Counted from the first letter of the stretch, positions 1 to 6,630 are shown. The stretch is 7,745 nucleotides of DNA from Chloroflexota bacterium (GCA_021815005.1 JAKAHL010000088.1:1-7745); one strand, 5' to 3'. A program made the numbers and translations. The notes: generated by a model from the sequence alone, not told the origin.

Positions 1-48
1 GGGGCGGGGTGGCGGCGTCGGCGCTGGCGGGCGGCAGAGGGCGCTGGG
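1..48. other. Sequence downstream of the DUF1015 gene, no feature seen
   Basis: This short GC-rich stretch follows the TAG stop of the minus-strand DUF1015 gene. I see no start codon with a ribosome binding site, no clear terminator hairpin with a T run, and no recognisable protein fragment. It could be spacer or part of a gene beyond the window. Confidence 0.4.
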
Positions 49-1311
49 CTAGATCAGGTGGACGAGGAGCCCGTCGCGAAGCTTGGGCTCGAACCAGGTG
101 GACTTGGGGGGCATGATCTCGCCCGCGTCCGCGATGCCCATCAGGTCCCCGATCTGCGTGGGGTGCATGGCGAACGCGACGGCCGCCGTGCCGGCGTCCA
201 CGGCACCCGCGAGGGCCTTGGGGCCGCGGATGCCGCCCACGAAGTCGATCCGCTTGTCGGTGCGGGGATCGCCGACGCCCAGGAGCGGCGCCAGGATCTG
301 GTCGTGGAGGAGCGAGACGTCAAGGCGGTCCGCGGGGGCCGCGTTCGGCGCGGCGGGGGCGAGGACCAGGCGGTGCCAGGCGCCGGCGAGGTACATCGAG
401 ACCTCGCCCGGGCCGGCGGGGGTGTCCGTGCCCGGCTCGACGGAGATGCCGCGCGCGCGGATGCCGTGGAGCAGCTGGGACGCGGTCTGGCCGTTGAGGT
501 CCCTCACGACCCGGTGGTACGGCAGGATCTGCATCTGGTCGTGCGGGAAGGCCACGGCCAGGAACCAGTCGGCCTCGGTCTCGCCGTCGCCGGACGCGCC
601 CTCGGCCTGTGCGCCGGTCCCCGCCTCGGCGATCGCGTGGCGGGCGCGCATGGCGCTCGCGGCCCGGTGGTGTCCATCGGCGATGTACAGCTTGGGAATG
701 CCGCCGAAGGCCGCGACGAGCTGCGCCGCCTCAGCCTCGGTGACGGGCCACACGGTGTGGGCGACGCCGTCGGGCGCCACGAAGTCGAACAGCGGGTCGC
801 GGGCGGCCGGGCCGTCGGTGGCCGCGGCGACGAGCGCGTCGATCGAGGCGACTGCCGGGTAGGTGAGGAAGACGGGGCCAGTCTGGGCTCGCAGCGCGAC
901 GATGTGGCGGGTGCGGTCGTCCTCCTTGTCCTTGCGCGTCTTCTCGTGCTTCGCGATGACGTCGCGCTCGTACTCCTCCACCGAGAAGGTGGCGGCGATG
1001 CCGGTCTGGACGTGGGCGCCCATGCGCAGGCGGTAGAGGTAGAGCGCGGGCGCGGCCTCGACCACGAGCGGCGCCGCGGCTCGCAGGCGCGCGAAGTTGG
1101 CGGCCGCGGTGGCGTAGACGGCATCGGCGTACGGTTCGGTGCCCGCGGGCAGCTCGATCTCCGCGCGGGACACGCGCAGGTAGCTGAGCGGGTTTCCCTG
1201 GGCTAGGGACGCGGCCTCGACCGCGTTCACCACGTCGTACGGGACGGCCGAGACGGCGGCCGCCTGGTGGGGCTGGGGTCGAAGCGCTCGGAAGGGTCGC
1301 AGACTGCTCAT
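49..1311 (-). CDS. DUF1015 family protein
   Basis: This is a 420-residue soluble protein of the DUF1015 family, whose biochemical function I do not know to be established. The length is usual for the family. Conserved blocks seen in order are: N-terminal LRPFRAL and VPYDVVN (about 4-29); NPLSYLRVSR (40-49); AKHEKTRKDKEDDRTRHI (120-137); YIADGHHRAASA (209-220); FPHDQMQILPYHRVV (255-269); RTDKRIDFVGGIRG (350-363); and the C-terminal signature MPPKSTWFEPKLRDG (400-414). There is no signal peptide or membrane segment, so it should be cytoplasmic. Residues about 228-246 are a Gly/Ala/Glu-rich linker, probably a lineage-specific loop. The DGHHR block recalls the GxHR motif of ParB/sulfiredoxin-fold proteins; that resemblance is only my inference. 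The start is chosen because the family N-terminus begins here and a strong promoter ends eight bases upstream. No Shine-Dalgarno sequence precedes the ATG. Confidence 0.93.
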   Translation of the reverse strand: MSSLRPFRALRPQPHQAAAVSAVPYDVVNAVEAASLAQGNPLSYLRVSRAEIELPAGTEPYADAVYATAAANFARLRAAAPLVVEAAPALYLYRLRMGAHVQTGIAATFSVEEYERDVIAKHEKTRKDKEDDRTRHIVALRAQTGPVFLTYPAVASIDALVAAATDGPAARDPLFDFVAPDGVAHTVWPVTEAEAAQLVAAFGGIPKLYIADGHHRAASAMRARHAIAEAGTGAQAEGASGDGETEADWFLAVAFPHDQMQILPYHRVVRDLNGQTASQLLHGIRARGISVEPGTDTPAGPGEVSMYLAGAWHRLVLAPAAPNAAPADRLDVSLLHDQILAPLLGVGDPRTDKRIDFVGGIRGPKALAGAVDAGTAAVAFAMHPTQIGDLMGIADAGEIMPPKSTWFEPKLRDGLLVHLI

Positions 1312-1319
1312 TGGCCCGC

Positions 1320-1347
1320 ATCATAGAGGCCAGAAGTTGACTGTCAA
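1320..1347 (-). promoter_or_regulatory. Sigma-70-type promoter of the DUF1015 gene, probably leaderless
   Basis: On the minus strand a perfect -35 box TTGACA (1347-1342) is followed by a 16-base spacer and a -10 box TATGAT (1325-1320), one base off consensus. Only eight bases (GCGGGCCA) separate the -10 box from the ATG at 1311. Transcription should therefore begin about at the start codon, which would explain the missing ribosome binding site. This is an unusually AT-rich patch in a very GC-rich window. The -35 box sits inside a palindrome (1336-1348), so a repressor bound there would block the polymerase. Confidence 0.75.
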
Positions 1348-1370
1348 CAGTTTCCGAAACGAGATCGTTT
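1336..1370. promoter_or_regulatory. Two adjacent palindromes, candidate operators
   Basis: The first palindrome, GTTGACTGTCAAC (1336-1348), has perfect 6-base arms around one T and overlaps the -35 box of the DUF1015 promoter. The second, AAACGAGATCGTTT (1357-1370), has perfect 6-base arms around GA. Their centres are about 21 bases apart, close to two helical turns, so proteins bound to both would lie on the same DNA face. A smaller dyad GTTTCCGAAAC (1350-1360) lies between and overlaps the second. The arrangement suggests a transcription factor site. No regulator gene is adjacent, and I cannot name the family. Confidence 0.5.
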
Positions 1371-1464
1371 ACGGGACGTTTGGCGCTGCCATGGGCGGCG
1401 CCACGGGGTGGGGGTGCGGCCGGCTCAGCGGGTCGAGACGGGGCCGCCGGCCGGCTCCCGCCGC

Positions 1465-1543
1465 TGCCCGCCGGGCGGTCAACCTGCACACGTGCCCGCC
1501 GGGCGGTCAACCTGGCACACGTGCCCGCCGGGCGGTCAACCTG
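1465..1543. repeat. Tandem repeat array, three copies, 28/29-base period
   Basis: Three near-identical units start at 1465, 1493 and 1522. Each begins TGCCCGCCGGGCGGTCAACC and is followed by TG and a spacer. The first two spacers are CACACG and GCACACG, and after the third copy the sequence diverges. The core GCCCGCCGGGC can form a small hairpin (4-base stem, 3-base loop). A CACGTG palindrome spans each unit junction (1489-1494 and 1518-1523). The period is not a multiple of three throughout, and no ribosome binding site precedes the open frames here, so the array is read as non-coding. Confidence 0.85.
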
Positions 1544-1584
1544 GCGCGCGGAGGGTCATGGGCGATGCCCACGCGGGGGCGGAT

Positions 1585-1600
1585 TGCGCGTCGACGCGCA
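1585..1600. promoter_or_regulatory. Perfect 16-base palindrome
   Basis: TGCGCGTCGACGCGCA is fully self-complementary and lies in the non-coding region between two repeat arrays. It could be an operator for a dimeric regulator. It could also be chance, since self-complementary runs are easier to reach in very GC-rich DNA. The stretches around it (1551-1584 and 1601-1634) hold nothing else I can name. Confidence 0.35.
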
Positions 1601-1634
1601 TCGATCTGCCCGGCACCTGGGCGTCGTGCGACGG

Positions 1635-1706
1635 AGTGCCCGCCCAGCGGTCAGCGGCCGACTGGCGGTCAGTGCCCGCCCAGCGGTCAGTGCCCGCCCA
1701 GCGGTC
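1635..1706. repeat. Tandem repeat array, four copies, 18-base period
   Basis: Four 18-base units run without a gap at 1635, 1653, 1671 and 1689. The consensus is AGTGCCCGCCCAGCGGTC; copies one, three and four are identical and copy two differs at several positions. The core TGCCCGCCnnGCGGTCA is shared with the 28/29-base array about 100 bases to the left. An 18-base period is compatible with a hexapeptide repeat. However, every frame across it gives low-complexity Arg/Pro/Ala-rich sequence without a ribosome binding site, so coding is unlikely. Confidence 0.85.
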
Positions 1707-1712
1707 AGCGGC

Positions 1713-1760
1713 CGGCTTGCACGCGGCGACCGGCTTGCACGCGGCGACCGGCGAAGCACG
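1713..1760. repeat. Second 18-base repeat, two full copies and a decayed third
   Basis: The unit CGGCTTGCACGCGGCGAC occurs exactly at 1713-1730 and 1731-1748. A shortened, altered third copy (CGGCGAAGCACG) follows at 1749-1760. It continues directly from the preceding array with the same 18-base period but a different unit sequence. This suggests that it arose by duplication of the diverged end of that array, or by the same slippage process. Confidence 0.75.
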
Positions 1761-1846
1761 ACGCCCGGCTGGGTAGGCGCCTCCGCGGTACCCTCCCGCT
1801 CGAGCGAGCCGGCCCGGCGCCCGAGCACCACGGCCCGCCGGGCCAC

Positions 1847-1851
1847 AGGAG
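1847..1851 (+). promoter_or_regulatory. Ribosome binding site of the 153-residue protein
   Basis: AGGAG lies six bases before the ATG at 1858 and fixes that start. Just upstream, GGCCC (1832-1836) and GGGCC (1840-1844) can pair around a 3-base loop. A short hairpin would therefore end three to five bases before the binding site and could affect access to it. A possible but weak -10-like TACCCT is at 1789-1794, with no matching -35 box. Confidence 0.7.
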
Positions 1852-1857
1852 CGTCTG

Positions 1858-2319
1858 ATGTCCCCGATCGTGGACTTCACCAGCGTCTCGACCACGGGTG
1901 TCGAGTCCTCGCCGGTCGCGGCCGCGCTGGCCGGGCTGCGGGCCAACGAGGCCCGCTACTTCAAGAACAAGTACGGCCACGACTTCACGGTGGAGCCGGC
2001 GGCCGAGGCCGCCGACACCGTCGAGTGGGTCCACCGCATCCTGCGCGACGAGCGCGGCATCGAGATCGCGTCCCGCCCGCTGGAGGCGACGGTGTTCCAG
2101 GTCGAGAACATCAAGTGGGCCTATGTGTTCTACGAGAGCGGGCTGTCGGTCAACGTCCTGTACACGCTCGACGACGCGGGCAAGCGAGCCGTTGGGTTCA
2201 AGCTCTCCGAAGGGATGGACGTCCCGGCCGAGCTCGCCAAGTTCAAGTTCGCGCGCCAGAAATCGAAGCTGGCCGGCACGATCCGCGGCTCGTTCTTCGT
2301 GATCAAAGGCGAGTACTGA
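1858..2319 (+). CDS. Hypothetical protein, 153 residues
   Basis: I do not recognise this protein. It is accepted as real for three reasons: a good AGGAG site six bases before the ATG; a balanced, non-repetitive amino-acid composition with many aromatic, Lys and Asp/Glu residues, unlike the Arg/Pro-rich shadows of this GC-rich DNA; and AAG, TTC and TAC codon choices typical of real high-GC genes. It has no signal peptide or membrane segment. Residues about 20-70 look mainly helical, with charged stretches around [11 protein letters not shown] (33-43) and [13 protein letters not shown] (55-67). Residues about 75-110 look beta-rich, including [22 protein letters not shown], and the end is basic then hydrophobic ([10 protein letters not shown], then SFFVIKGEY). 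This suggests a small alpha/beta cytoplasmic protein. Its 3' end overlaps the convergent exporter gene by 17 bases. It stands alone, so context gives no function. Confidence 0.8.
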   Translation: MSPIVDFTSVSTTGVESSPVAAALAGLRANEARYFKNKYGHDFTVEPAAEAADTVEWVHRILRDERGIEIASRPLEATVFQVENIKWAYVFYESGLSVNVLYTLDDAGKRAVGFKLSEGMDVPAELAKFKFARQKSKLAGTIRGSFFVIKGEY

Positions 2320-4108
2320 CCTCGCCGGCGGAGGACCCGGCGGAGGACCCGGCGGCCGGCACCTCCGCGTGGACGTAGCGCCCCCCGCGCATCCACGAGG
2401 CCCACGCGGCCACGAGCGACATCGCCGCCGCCGCGACGAACACCACCAGCAGCCCCTGTCCGAACGGCGCGGCGATCAGCCCGGGGAAGAACTCCTTGCC
2501 GGTCAGGATGGCCGCCTGCCCGGCGGGCAGGGCGTGGAGCACCGAGGCCGGCAGCAGCGTCGCCATCGGGTTGAAGCCGAGGAGCGCGGCGAACAGGCTC
2601 GACACGGGCGGCAGGTGGGCGATCTGCGCCGCCAGCGCGGCGGGCACGCCGTGTGCCACCAGGCCCTGGTTCAGCGCCTTGGGCAGCGGCGCGGACAGGC
2701 CCTCGATCATGAGCGTGAAGGTGAGCCCGATCGAGACCACCGAGGCGCTGTTCTGGAACGTGGCCCGCATCCCGGCGGCGGCCCCCCGCTGGCGGGCCGG
2801 CACGCTGTTCATGATGGCCGCCATGTTGGGCGAGAAGAACAGCCCGCCGGCCAGGCCGCTCAGGAGCAGCAGCCCGCCGAACGCCCAGTACGGGAAGTTC
2901 ACCGGCAGCAGCATGAGGCCGACGAACGAGGCCGCGGTCAGCAGCATGCCGCCCGTGGCGAACGGCCGCGCCCCGAAGCGGTCGGAGAGGTACCCCGACA
3001 GCGGCCCGAAGACCAGCGAGCCCACGGTCAGCGGGAGCATGTAGATGCCCGCCCAGAGCGGCGTGTCGGCGAAGTCGTAGCCGTGCAGCGGCAGCCAGAT
3101 GCCCTGCAGCCAGATCACCAGCATGAACGACAGGCCACCGCGCCCGAGCGCCGACAGGAAGCCGGCCAGGTTGCCGGCGCTGAACGCCCGAATGCGGAAC
3201 AGGTCGAGGTCGAACAGCGGCTCGGCGGTGTGCTGCTCCACCCACACGAACACGCCGAGCAGCACGAGGCCCGCCGCGATCATCGTCAGGACGAACGGGT
3301 TGGTCCAGCCCATGCTGTCGCCGCCGTAGGGCTGGATCCCGTACGTGATGCCGATCAGGAGCACGGTCAGCCCCGCCGCGAAGGTGAGGTTGCCGGGCCA
3401 GTCGATCCGCGCACGAGTGGCCGTTCCCAGCTCCTCGAGGCGCAGGTATGCCCAGATGGTGCCCACCAGGCCCACCGGCACGCTCACGAAGAAGACCAGC
3501 CGCCAGTTGATGGCGGCCAGGATCCCACCCACCACGAGGCCCACGAACTGCCCGGCCAGGAACGAGATGCCGTTGATGCCGAAGGCAAGGCCGCGCTGCT
3601 CAGGCGGGAACGCATCGGTCAGGATGGCCTGCGAGTTGGCGAACAGGAACGCCCCGCCGACGCCCTGGACCAGACGCATCCCGATGATCCAGATCGCCCC
3701 CGTCGACCCGGTGAACGGCGTGGCCGCCAGGAGTAACGAGCCGAGCGTGAAGATGACGAACCCGCCGTTGTACATGCGGACCCGGCCGTAGATGTCGCCC
3801 AGCCGGCCGAAGGCCACGACCAGCACGGCGGTGACGAGCAGGTAGCCCATCATGATCCACAGCAGGTAGCTGGTGCTGCCCGGGTCCAGCGGGTTGATCC
3901 CGATACCCGTGAAGATGGCGGGCAGCGAGATGATCACGATCGAACCGTCGATGGCCGACATCAGCACGCCCAGCGTGGTGTTGGACAGGGCGACCCACTT
4001 GTAGTTGGGGTCGTGGCGACGCGCGGCCGCTGGCCTGCCCTGCCGCTCGCCCCGATTGCCTGCCGTGCCGCTCGTCGCGGCGCCCCCGGCCTGTCGCGTC
4101 CTGGCCAT
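2303..4108 (-). CDS. DHA2-type MFS exporter (14-helix drug:H+ antiporter family)
   Basis: This is a 601-residue integral membrane protein that probably exports small hydrophobic or drug-like compounds in exchange for protons. It opens with about 35 basic/polar residues, then helix 1 with the family's acidic motif [15 protein letters not shown] (51-65). Next come helix 2 and the MFS motif A loop [11 protein letters not shown] (101-111), then [19 protein letters not shown] (144-162) and a motif C-like stretch [13 protein letters not shown] (183-195). A second-half motif A-like [12 protein letters not shown] (371-382) follows. About 14 hydrophobic segments fit DHA2 (EmrB/QacA-like). An extracytoplasmic region of about 70 residues (470-545) precedes the last helix. 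The start is set by AAGGA six bases upstream; a longer in-frame extension lacks family sequence and would overlap the divergent deacetylase gene. The C-terminus carries a duplicated SSAG, from a 12-base DNA repeat. The substrate cannot be told from the sequence. Confidence 0.93.
   Translation of the reverse strand: MARTRQAGGAATSGTAGNRGERQGRPAAARRHDPNYKWVALSNTTLGVLMSAIDGSIVIISLPAIFTGIGINPLDPGSTSYLLWIMMGYLLVTAVLVVAFGRLGDIYGRVRMYNGGFVIFTLGSLLLAATPFTGSTGAIWIIGMRLVQGVGGAFLFANSQAILTDAFPPEQRGLAFGINGISFLAGQFVGLVVGGILAAINWRLVFFVSVPVGLVGTIWAYLRLEELGTATRARIDWPGNLTFAAGLTVLLIGITYGIQPYGGDSMGWTNPFVLTMIAAGLVLLGVFVWVEQHTAEPLFDLDLFRIRAFSAGNLAGFLSALGRGGLSFMLVIWLQGIWLPLHGYDFADTPLWAGIYMLPLTVGSLVFGPLSGYLSDRFGARPFATGGMLLTAASFVGLMLLPVNFPYWAFGGLLLLSGLAGGLFFSPNMAAIMNSVPARQRGAAAGMRATFQNSASVVSIGLTFTLMIEGLSAPLPKALNQGLVAHGVPAALAAQIAHLPPVSSLFAALLGFNPMATLLPASVLHALPAGQAAILTGKEFFPGLIAAPFGQGLLVVFVAAAAMSLVAAWASWMRGGRYVHAEVPAAGSSAGSSAGEVSTRL
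2325..2355. repeat. 12-base tandem duplication in the exporter 3' end
   Basis: The unit CCGGCGGAGGAC occurs at 2325-2336 and 2337-2348, with a partial third copy to 2355. Read on the minus strand it encodes the repeated SSAG near the exporter's C-terminus. It keeps frame and lies in a tail that probably tolerates change. It looks like replication slippage. Confidence 0.75.
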
Positions 4109-4114
4109 CCAGCG

Positions 4115-4119
4115 TCCTT
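4115..4119 (-). promoter_or_regulatory. Ribosome binding site of the DHA2 exporter
   Basis: On the minus strand AAGGA lies six bases before the ATG at 4108. It selects this start over upstream in-frame codons as far as 4696, which run through the opposite-strand deacetylase gene. Confidence 0.75.
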
Positions 4120-4215
4120 GTGGTGACGGTGCTCGGTTCGGCACCCAAATAGTCCCGTACACCGAAAGACTACCGCGCCTTGCCCGGGAGGCGCGCCGGC
4201 GGGGCCCCGGCGAGC

Positions 4216-4220
4216 GAGGG
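4216..4220 (+). promoter_or_regulatory. Ribosome binding site of the deacetylase gene
   Basis: GAGGG lies six bases before the ATG at 4227 and favours it over the ATG five codons later (4242) and over upstream in-frame codons, which overlap the exporter. Confidence 0.6.
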
Positions 4221-4226
4221 CCTACG

Positions 4227-5228
4227 ATGAGCGGGCGCACCATGCACCGCCCGACCCCCCGCTCCGCCGCCGTCCAGATCGCCATCGCGCTCGTCGCGTC
4301 GCTCGGTCTCGGCCTCCTGGTGCCCGCCGCCTGGACGAGGCCGGGCGTCCCGGAACCGCCGGTGCCGAGCGCCGCGACACCCTCGCCCGTCCCCGACGCT
4401 CTGCCCGCCGCCGGGTCGGCGGCGCCCGCCCCCAGTGCCTCCCCGAACGCCTCGGCGCCGGTCCCGAGCGGCGACAGCGTGGGTAACCCGGCGCAGCAGG
4501 TGGTCACCGGCGTCGCGATCCCCGTCCTCTCCCACGGTCCGCGGACGCGGCGCGTCGTGGCGCTCACGTTCGACGACGGGTGGGGCGTGACGGCGACCAA
4601 GCAGATCTTCGCGGTCCTCCAGGCGGAGCGCGTCCCGGCCACGTTCTTCCCGTACGCGGCGGCCGCGCGCAACGACCCGGCGGTGTGGCGGGCCATCGCG
4701 GCGGCAGGCTACCCGATCGGCGACCACACCACCAACCACCCCGACCTGACCGCCCTCCCGGCCTGGCGGGTGCAGGCCGAGCTCACCGTGGCCCGCACGA
4801 CGATGGCGCGGATCACCGGCGTGCCGATGCTCGAGGTGTTCCGCCCGCCCTACGGCGCCTGGAACGCCGCGGTGCTGCGCGACGCGGCGGCGGTCGGCTT
4901 CCGGGGTGCGATCCTGTGGGACGTGGACACCCGCGACTGGACCGGCATCGGCGCCGCGCAGATCGCAGCCCGGGCAGAGACCGGCCGGAGCGGCTCGATC
5001 ATCCTGATGCACGCCGGCCCGGCCCAGACCCCGCTGGCCCTGCCCGCGATCGTCGCCTGGTACCGAGCCCGCGGCTACACGTTCGTCACGATCCCCCAAC
5101 TGCTGGCGGGCGAGCTGGCTCCCGCGGCCACGCCGTCCCCTTCTCCCACGCCGACGAGCGCGCCGTCCGGCTCCCCCTGGCCGACGGCAACGCCCTCGCC
5201 CTCCGCCGCGCCCTCCCCAACCGGCTGA
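4227..5228 (+). CDS. Polysaccharide deacetylase (NodB/CE4 family) protein, membrane-anchored or secreted
   Basis: This 333-residue protein is predicted to remove acetyl groups from N-acetylated glycans such as peptidoglycan or chitin-like polymers, outside the membrane. Residues 1-13 are basic. A hydrophobic segment (14-36) forms a signal peptide or anchor; an Ala-X-Ala-type cleavage site is not clear. A Pro/Ala/Ser linker runs from about 38 to 90. The NodB domain (about 108-293) shows the five family motifs: TFDDG (114-118; D116 likely base, D117 metal ligand); HTTNHP (167-172; H167 and H171 metal ligands); RPPYG (206-210); DTRDW (234-238); and LMHAG (260-264) with H262. The last motif departs from the more common L-H-D. 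Residues about 298-333 are a Pro/Ser/Thr-rich tail with no cell-wall sorting signal. All catalytic residues appear present, so activity is expected; the exact substrate is unknown. The next gene on this strand starts 154 bases on, so an operon is uncertain. Confidence 0.92.
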   Translation: MSGRTMHRPTPRSAAVQIAIALVASLGLGLLVPAAWTRPGVPEPPVPSAATPSPVPDALPAAGSAAPAPSASPNASAPVPSGDSVGNPAQQVVTGVAIPVLSHGPRTRRVVALTFDDGWGVTATKQIFAVLQAERVPATFFPYAAAARNDPAVWRAIAAAGYPIGDHTTNHPDLTALPAWRVQAELTVARTTMARITGVPMLEVFRPPYGAWNAAVLRDAAAVGFRGAILWDVDTRDWTGIGAAQIAARAETGRSGSIILMHAGPAQTPLALPAIVAWYRARGYTFVTIPQLLAGELAPAATPSPSPTPTSAPSGSPWPTATPSPSAAPSPTG

Positions 5229-5382
5229 CCCACGAGCGCCCCACGCTGCGGTCCGCGCCGTCGCGACCGCGCCGGGCAGGCGCACCATAGACCCCGCACC
5301 GCGCGGCCCGGCGTCGCACCGCGCGGCACGACCGCCCACCGCGAGCGCGCGGACGCCGGCCCGGGAGGCCCACGCCAAGACC
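5229..5382. other. Gap between deacetylase and MFS genes, with a direct repeat
   Basis: A 13-base unit CGCACCGCGCGGC occurs at 5295-5307 and 5315-5327, a 20-base period. A weak hairpin, GCGCC (5269-5273) with GGCGC (5279-5283), could be part of a terminator for the deacetylase gene, but no T run follows. GGGAGG at 5363-5368 is the only ribosome-binding-like sequence before the MFS start. At 14 bases from the ATG its spacing is long. Confidence 0.4.
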
Positions 5383-6630
5383 ATGACCGCCGCAGCTGCC
5401 GCAACCCGGCGCAACGTCATCGGCCTGCTCTGGCACGGCACGTTCCTGGCGGGGGCGAGCGCGCTTGTCGCGCCCACCACGATCCTGCCGGCATACGTCG
5501 CCGGCCTCGGCGGCTCGCCCGCGCTGATCGGTCTGGCGATCACGATCCTGCTCACCGGCGACGTCCTGCCGCAGCTGGTGTTCGCCCGCGTGGTGGAGGG
5601 AAGCCCGAGCAAGCGCCCGTTCCTCCTGATCGCGGTCTACAGCCGCGCGGCGGCCTGGCTCGTCCTGGGCCTCGCCACGTGGCTGCTGCAGCGGAGCTCG
5701 ACCGGGATCCTGCTCGGGCTGCTGGTGCTGCTCCTCGCGGCCTTCGCCACGGGCGGCAGCCTCGGCGACGTCGCCTACACCGACGTCTACGGCAAGAGCA
5801 TCCCGCCCGGCATCCGCGGCCGGTTCTACGCGACGCGCCAGTTCATCGGCAGCCTAGTCGGCGTCGGGACCGCGGCAATCGCCCGGCTCGTCCTGGCCAG
5901 CGGCATCGCGCCCCTGGCGGGGTCGTACGCGCTGCTGTTCACGGGCAGTGGCATCCTGATGCTCGTGGCGGGCATCGGCTTCGTCATGATCCGCGAGGAG
6001 CCCGGACGGGCGCAGCCCAGGCCGCCGCTCCGAGCGTTCCTGCGCCAGCTCCGGGCGATGTGGCGCGAGGACCGGAGCCTGCGGGCCCTGGTTCTGATCG
6101 AGAACCTGGCCTCGATGCACCTGATGATCCTGCCGTTCTACGCGGTGATGGCGATTGAGGTGCTCCACGTCCCGACCAGCACGGTTGCCGTGTTCGCGAT
6201 GGTGCAGGTGATCGGCGGGGCGCTGTCGAACCTGCTCTGGGGCCGGCTCAACGACCGGGTCGGGAGCGGCGCGGTGCTCCGGGCGTGCCTCGCGCTCGGG
6301 AGCCTCATGCCGCTCCTCGCGCTCCTCCTGGCCGCCGTGGCGCCCGCGGCCTACGGGCTCGTCTTCCTGTTCCTGGGCGCCGCGACGAACAGCCGGTCGC
6401 TCGCTTTCAACAACGTGCTGGTGGACCGCGCGCCGACCGAGCTGCGGGCCACGTACACCGGGATGGTCGGCACGCTGACCGCGCCCACGCTGCTGCTGCC
6501 GCTCCTCGGCGGGACGCTGATCGGCCTGCTCGGGTTCCAGGCCGTGTTTCTCGGCGTGGCCGCCGCGCTCGCGGTCACGTGGGCGGGGCTGGGGCGGACG
6601 CACGTGCTGTTCGCCCCGCCGCGGGGCTGA
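5383..6630 (+). CDS. MFS transporter, 12-helix type, substrate unknown
   Basis: This 415-residue integral membrane protein has about 12 hydrophobic segments in two halves joined by a basic cytoplasmic loop (about 204-235, rich in Arg), which is the usual MFS design. The first-half motif A position is degenerate (ARVVEGSPSKRPF, 68-80). A charged loop GIRGRFYATRQFIG (143-156) follows helix 4. The second half has a clear motif A-like GRLNDRVG (287-294) and a conserved-looking VDRAPTELRATYTG (347-360). It does not carry drug-exporter signature motifs that I can name, so the direction and substrate are open. The start is the only good in-frame ATG before helix 1, and its ribosome binding site is weak. 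The last codons, APPRG and the stop, come from the first copy of a repeat array that continues downstream, so the natural C-terminus may have been replaced. Confidence 0.88.
   Translation: MTAAAAATRRNVIGLLWHGTFLAGASALVAPTTILPAYVAGLGGSPALIGLAITILLTGDVLPQLVFARVVEGSPSKRPFLLIAVYSRAAAWLVLGLATWLLQRSSTGILLGLLVLLLAAFATGGSLGDVAYTDVYGKSIPPGIRGRFYATRQFIGSLVGVGTAAIARLVLASGIAPLAGSYALLFTGSGILMLVAGIGFVMIREEPGRAQPRPPLRAFLRQLRAMWREDRSLRALVLIENLASMHLMILPFYAVMAIEVLHVPTSTVAVFAMVQVIGGALSNLLWGRLNDRVGSGAVLRACLALGSLMPLLALLLAAVAPAAYGLVFLFLGAATNSRSLAFNNVLVDRAPTELRATYTGMVGTLTAPTLLLPLLGGTLIGLLGFQAVFLGVAAALAVTWAGLGRTHVLFAPPRG

Larger units (their letters stand above)
4109..4226. promoter_or_regulatory. Divergent promoter region between exporter and deacetylase genes
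   Basis: This 118-base gap separates two divergent start codons, so it must hold promoters for both unless one is read from further away. The AT-richest patch, about 4147-4172, contains an inverted repeat TAGTC (4150-4154) and GACTA (4168-4172) separated by 13 bases. I cannot assign convincing -35 and -10 boxes on either strand. A shared operator is possible but rests on 5-base arms only. Confidence 0.4.

Noticed and set aside
58..1206. Long plus-strand open frame opposite the DUF1015 gene
   Set aside because: It has Arg/Gly/Val-rich low-complexity content and no ribosome binding site, and it is fully antisense to a gene with all family motifs.
1343..1375. Plus-strand promoter using TTGACT at 1337-1342
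   Set aside because: No acceptable -10 box occurs at 16-18 bases downstream, and the nearest plus-strand gene starts about 500 bases away.
1465..1760. CRISPR array
   Set aside because: The units are contiguous or have near-identical short spacers, not unique spacers of about 30 bases, and there are no cas genes.
1337..1858. Plus-strand reading frames across the repeat region, with VPAQRS-type hexapeptide repeats
   Set aside because: There is no ribosome binding site, composition is Arg/Pro/Ala-rich in all frames, and the first array is not frame-preserving. These are shadows of GC-rich repeats.
2369..3736. Long plus-strand open frame opposite the DHA2 exporter
   Set aside because: Its composition is dominated by Arg, Glu, Gln and His, as expected from reading membrane-protein codons backwards. 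No family features are seen.
4005..4226. Earlier start for the deacetylase gene
   Set aside because: It would overlap the exporter's coding start on the other strand and add Arg/Pro-rich residues before the signal segment. GAGGG supports 4227.
4109..4696. N-terminal extension of the DHA2 exporter to 797 residues
   Set aside because: The extra 196 residues are low-complexity, lie antisense to the deacetylase gene, and have no family similarity. AAGGA six bases before 4108 marks the real start.
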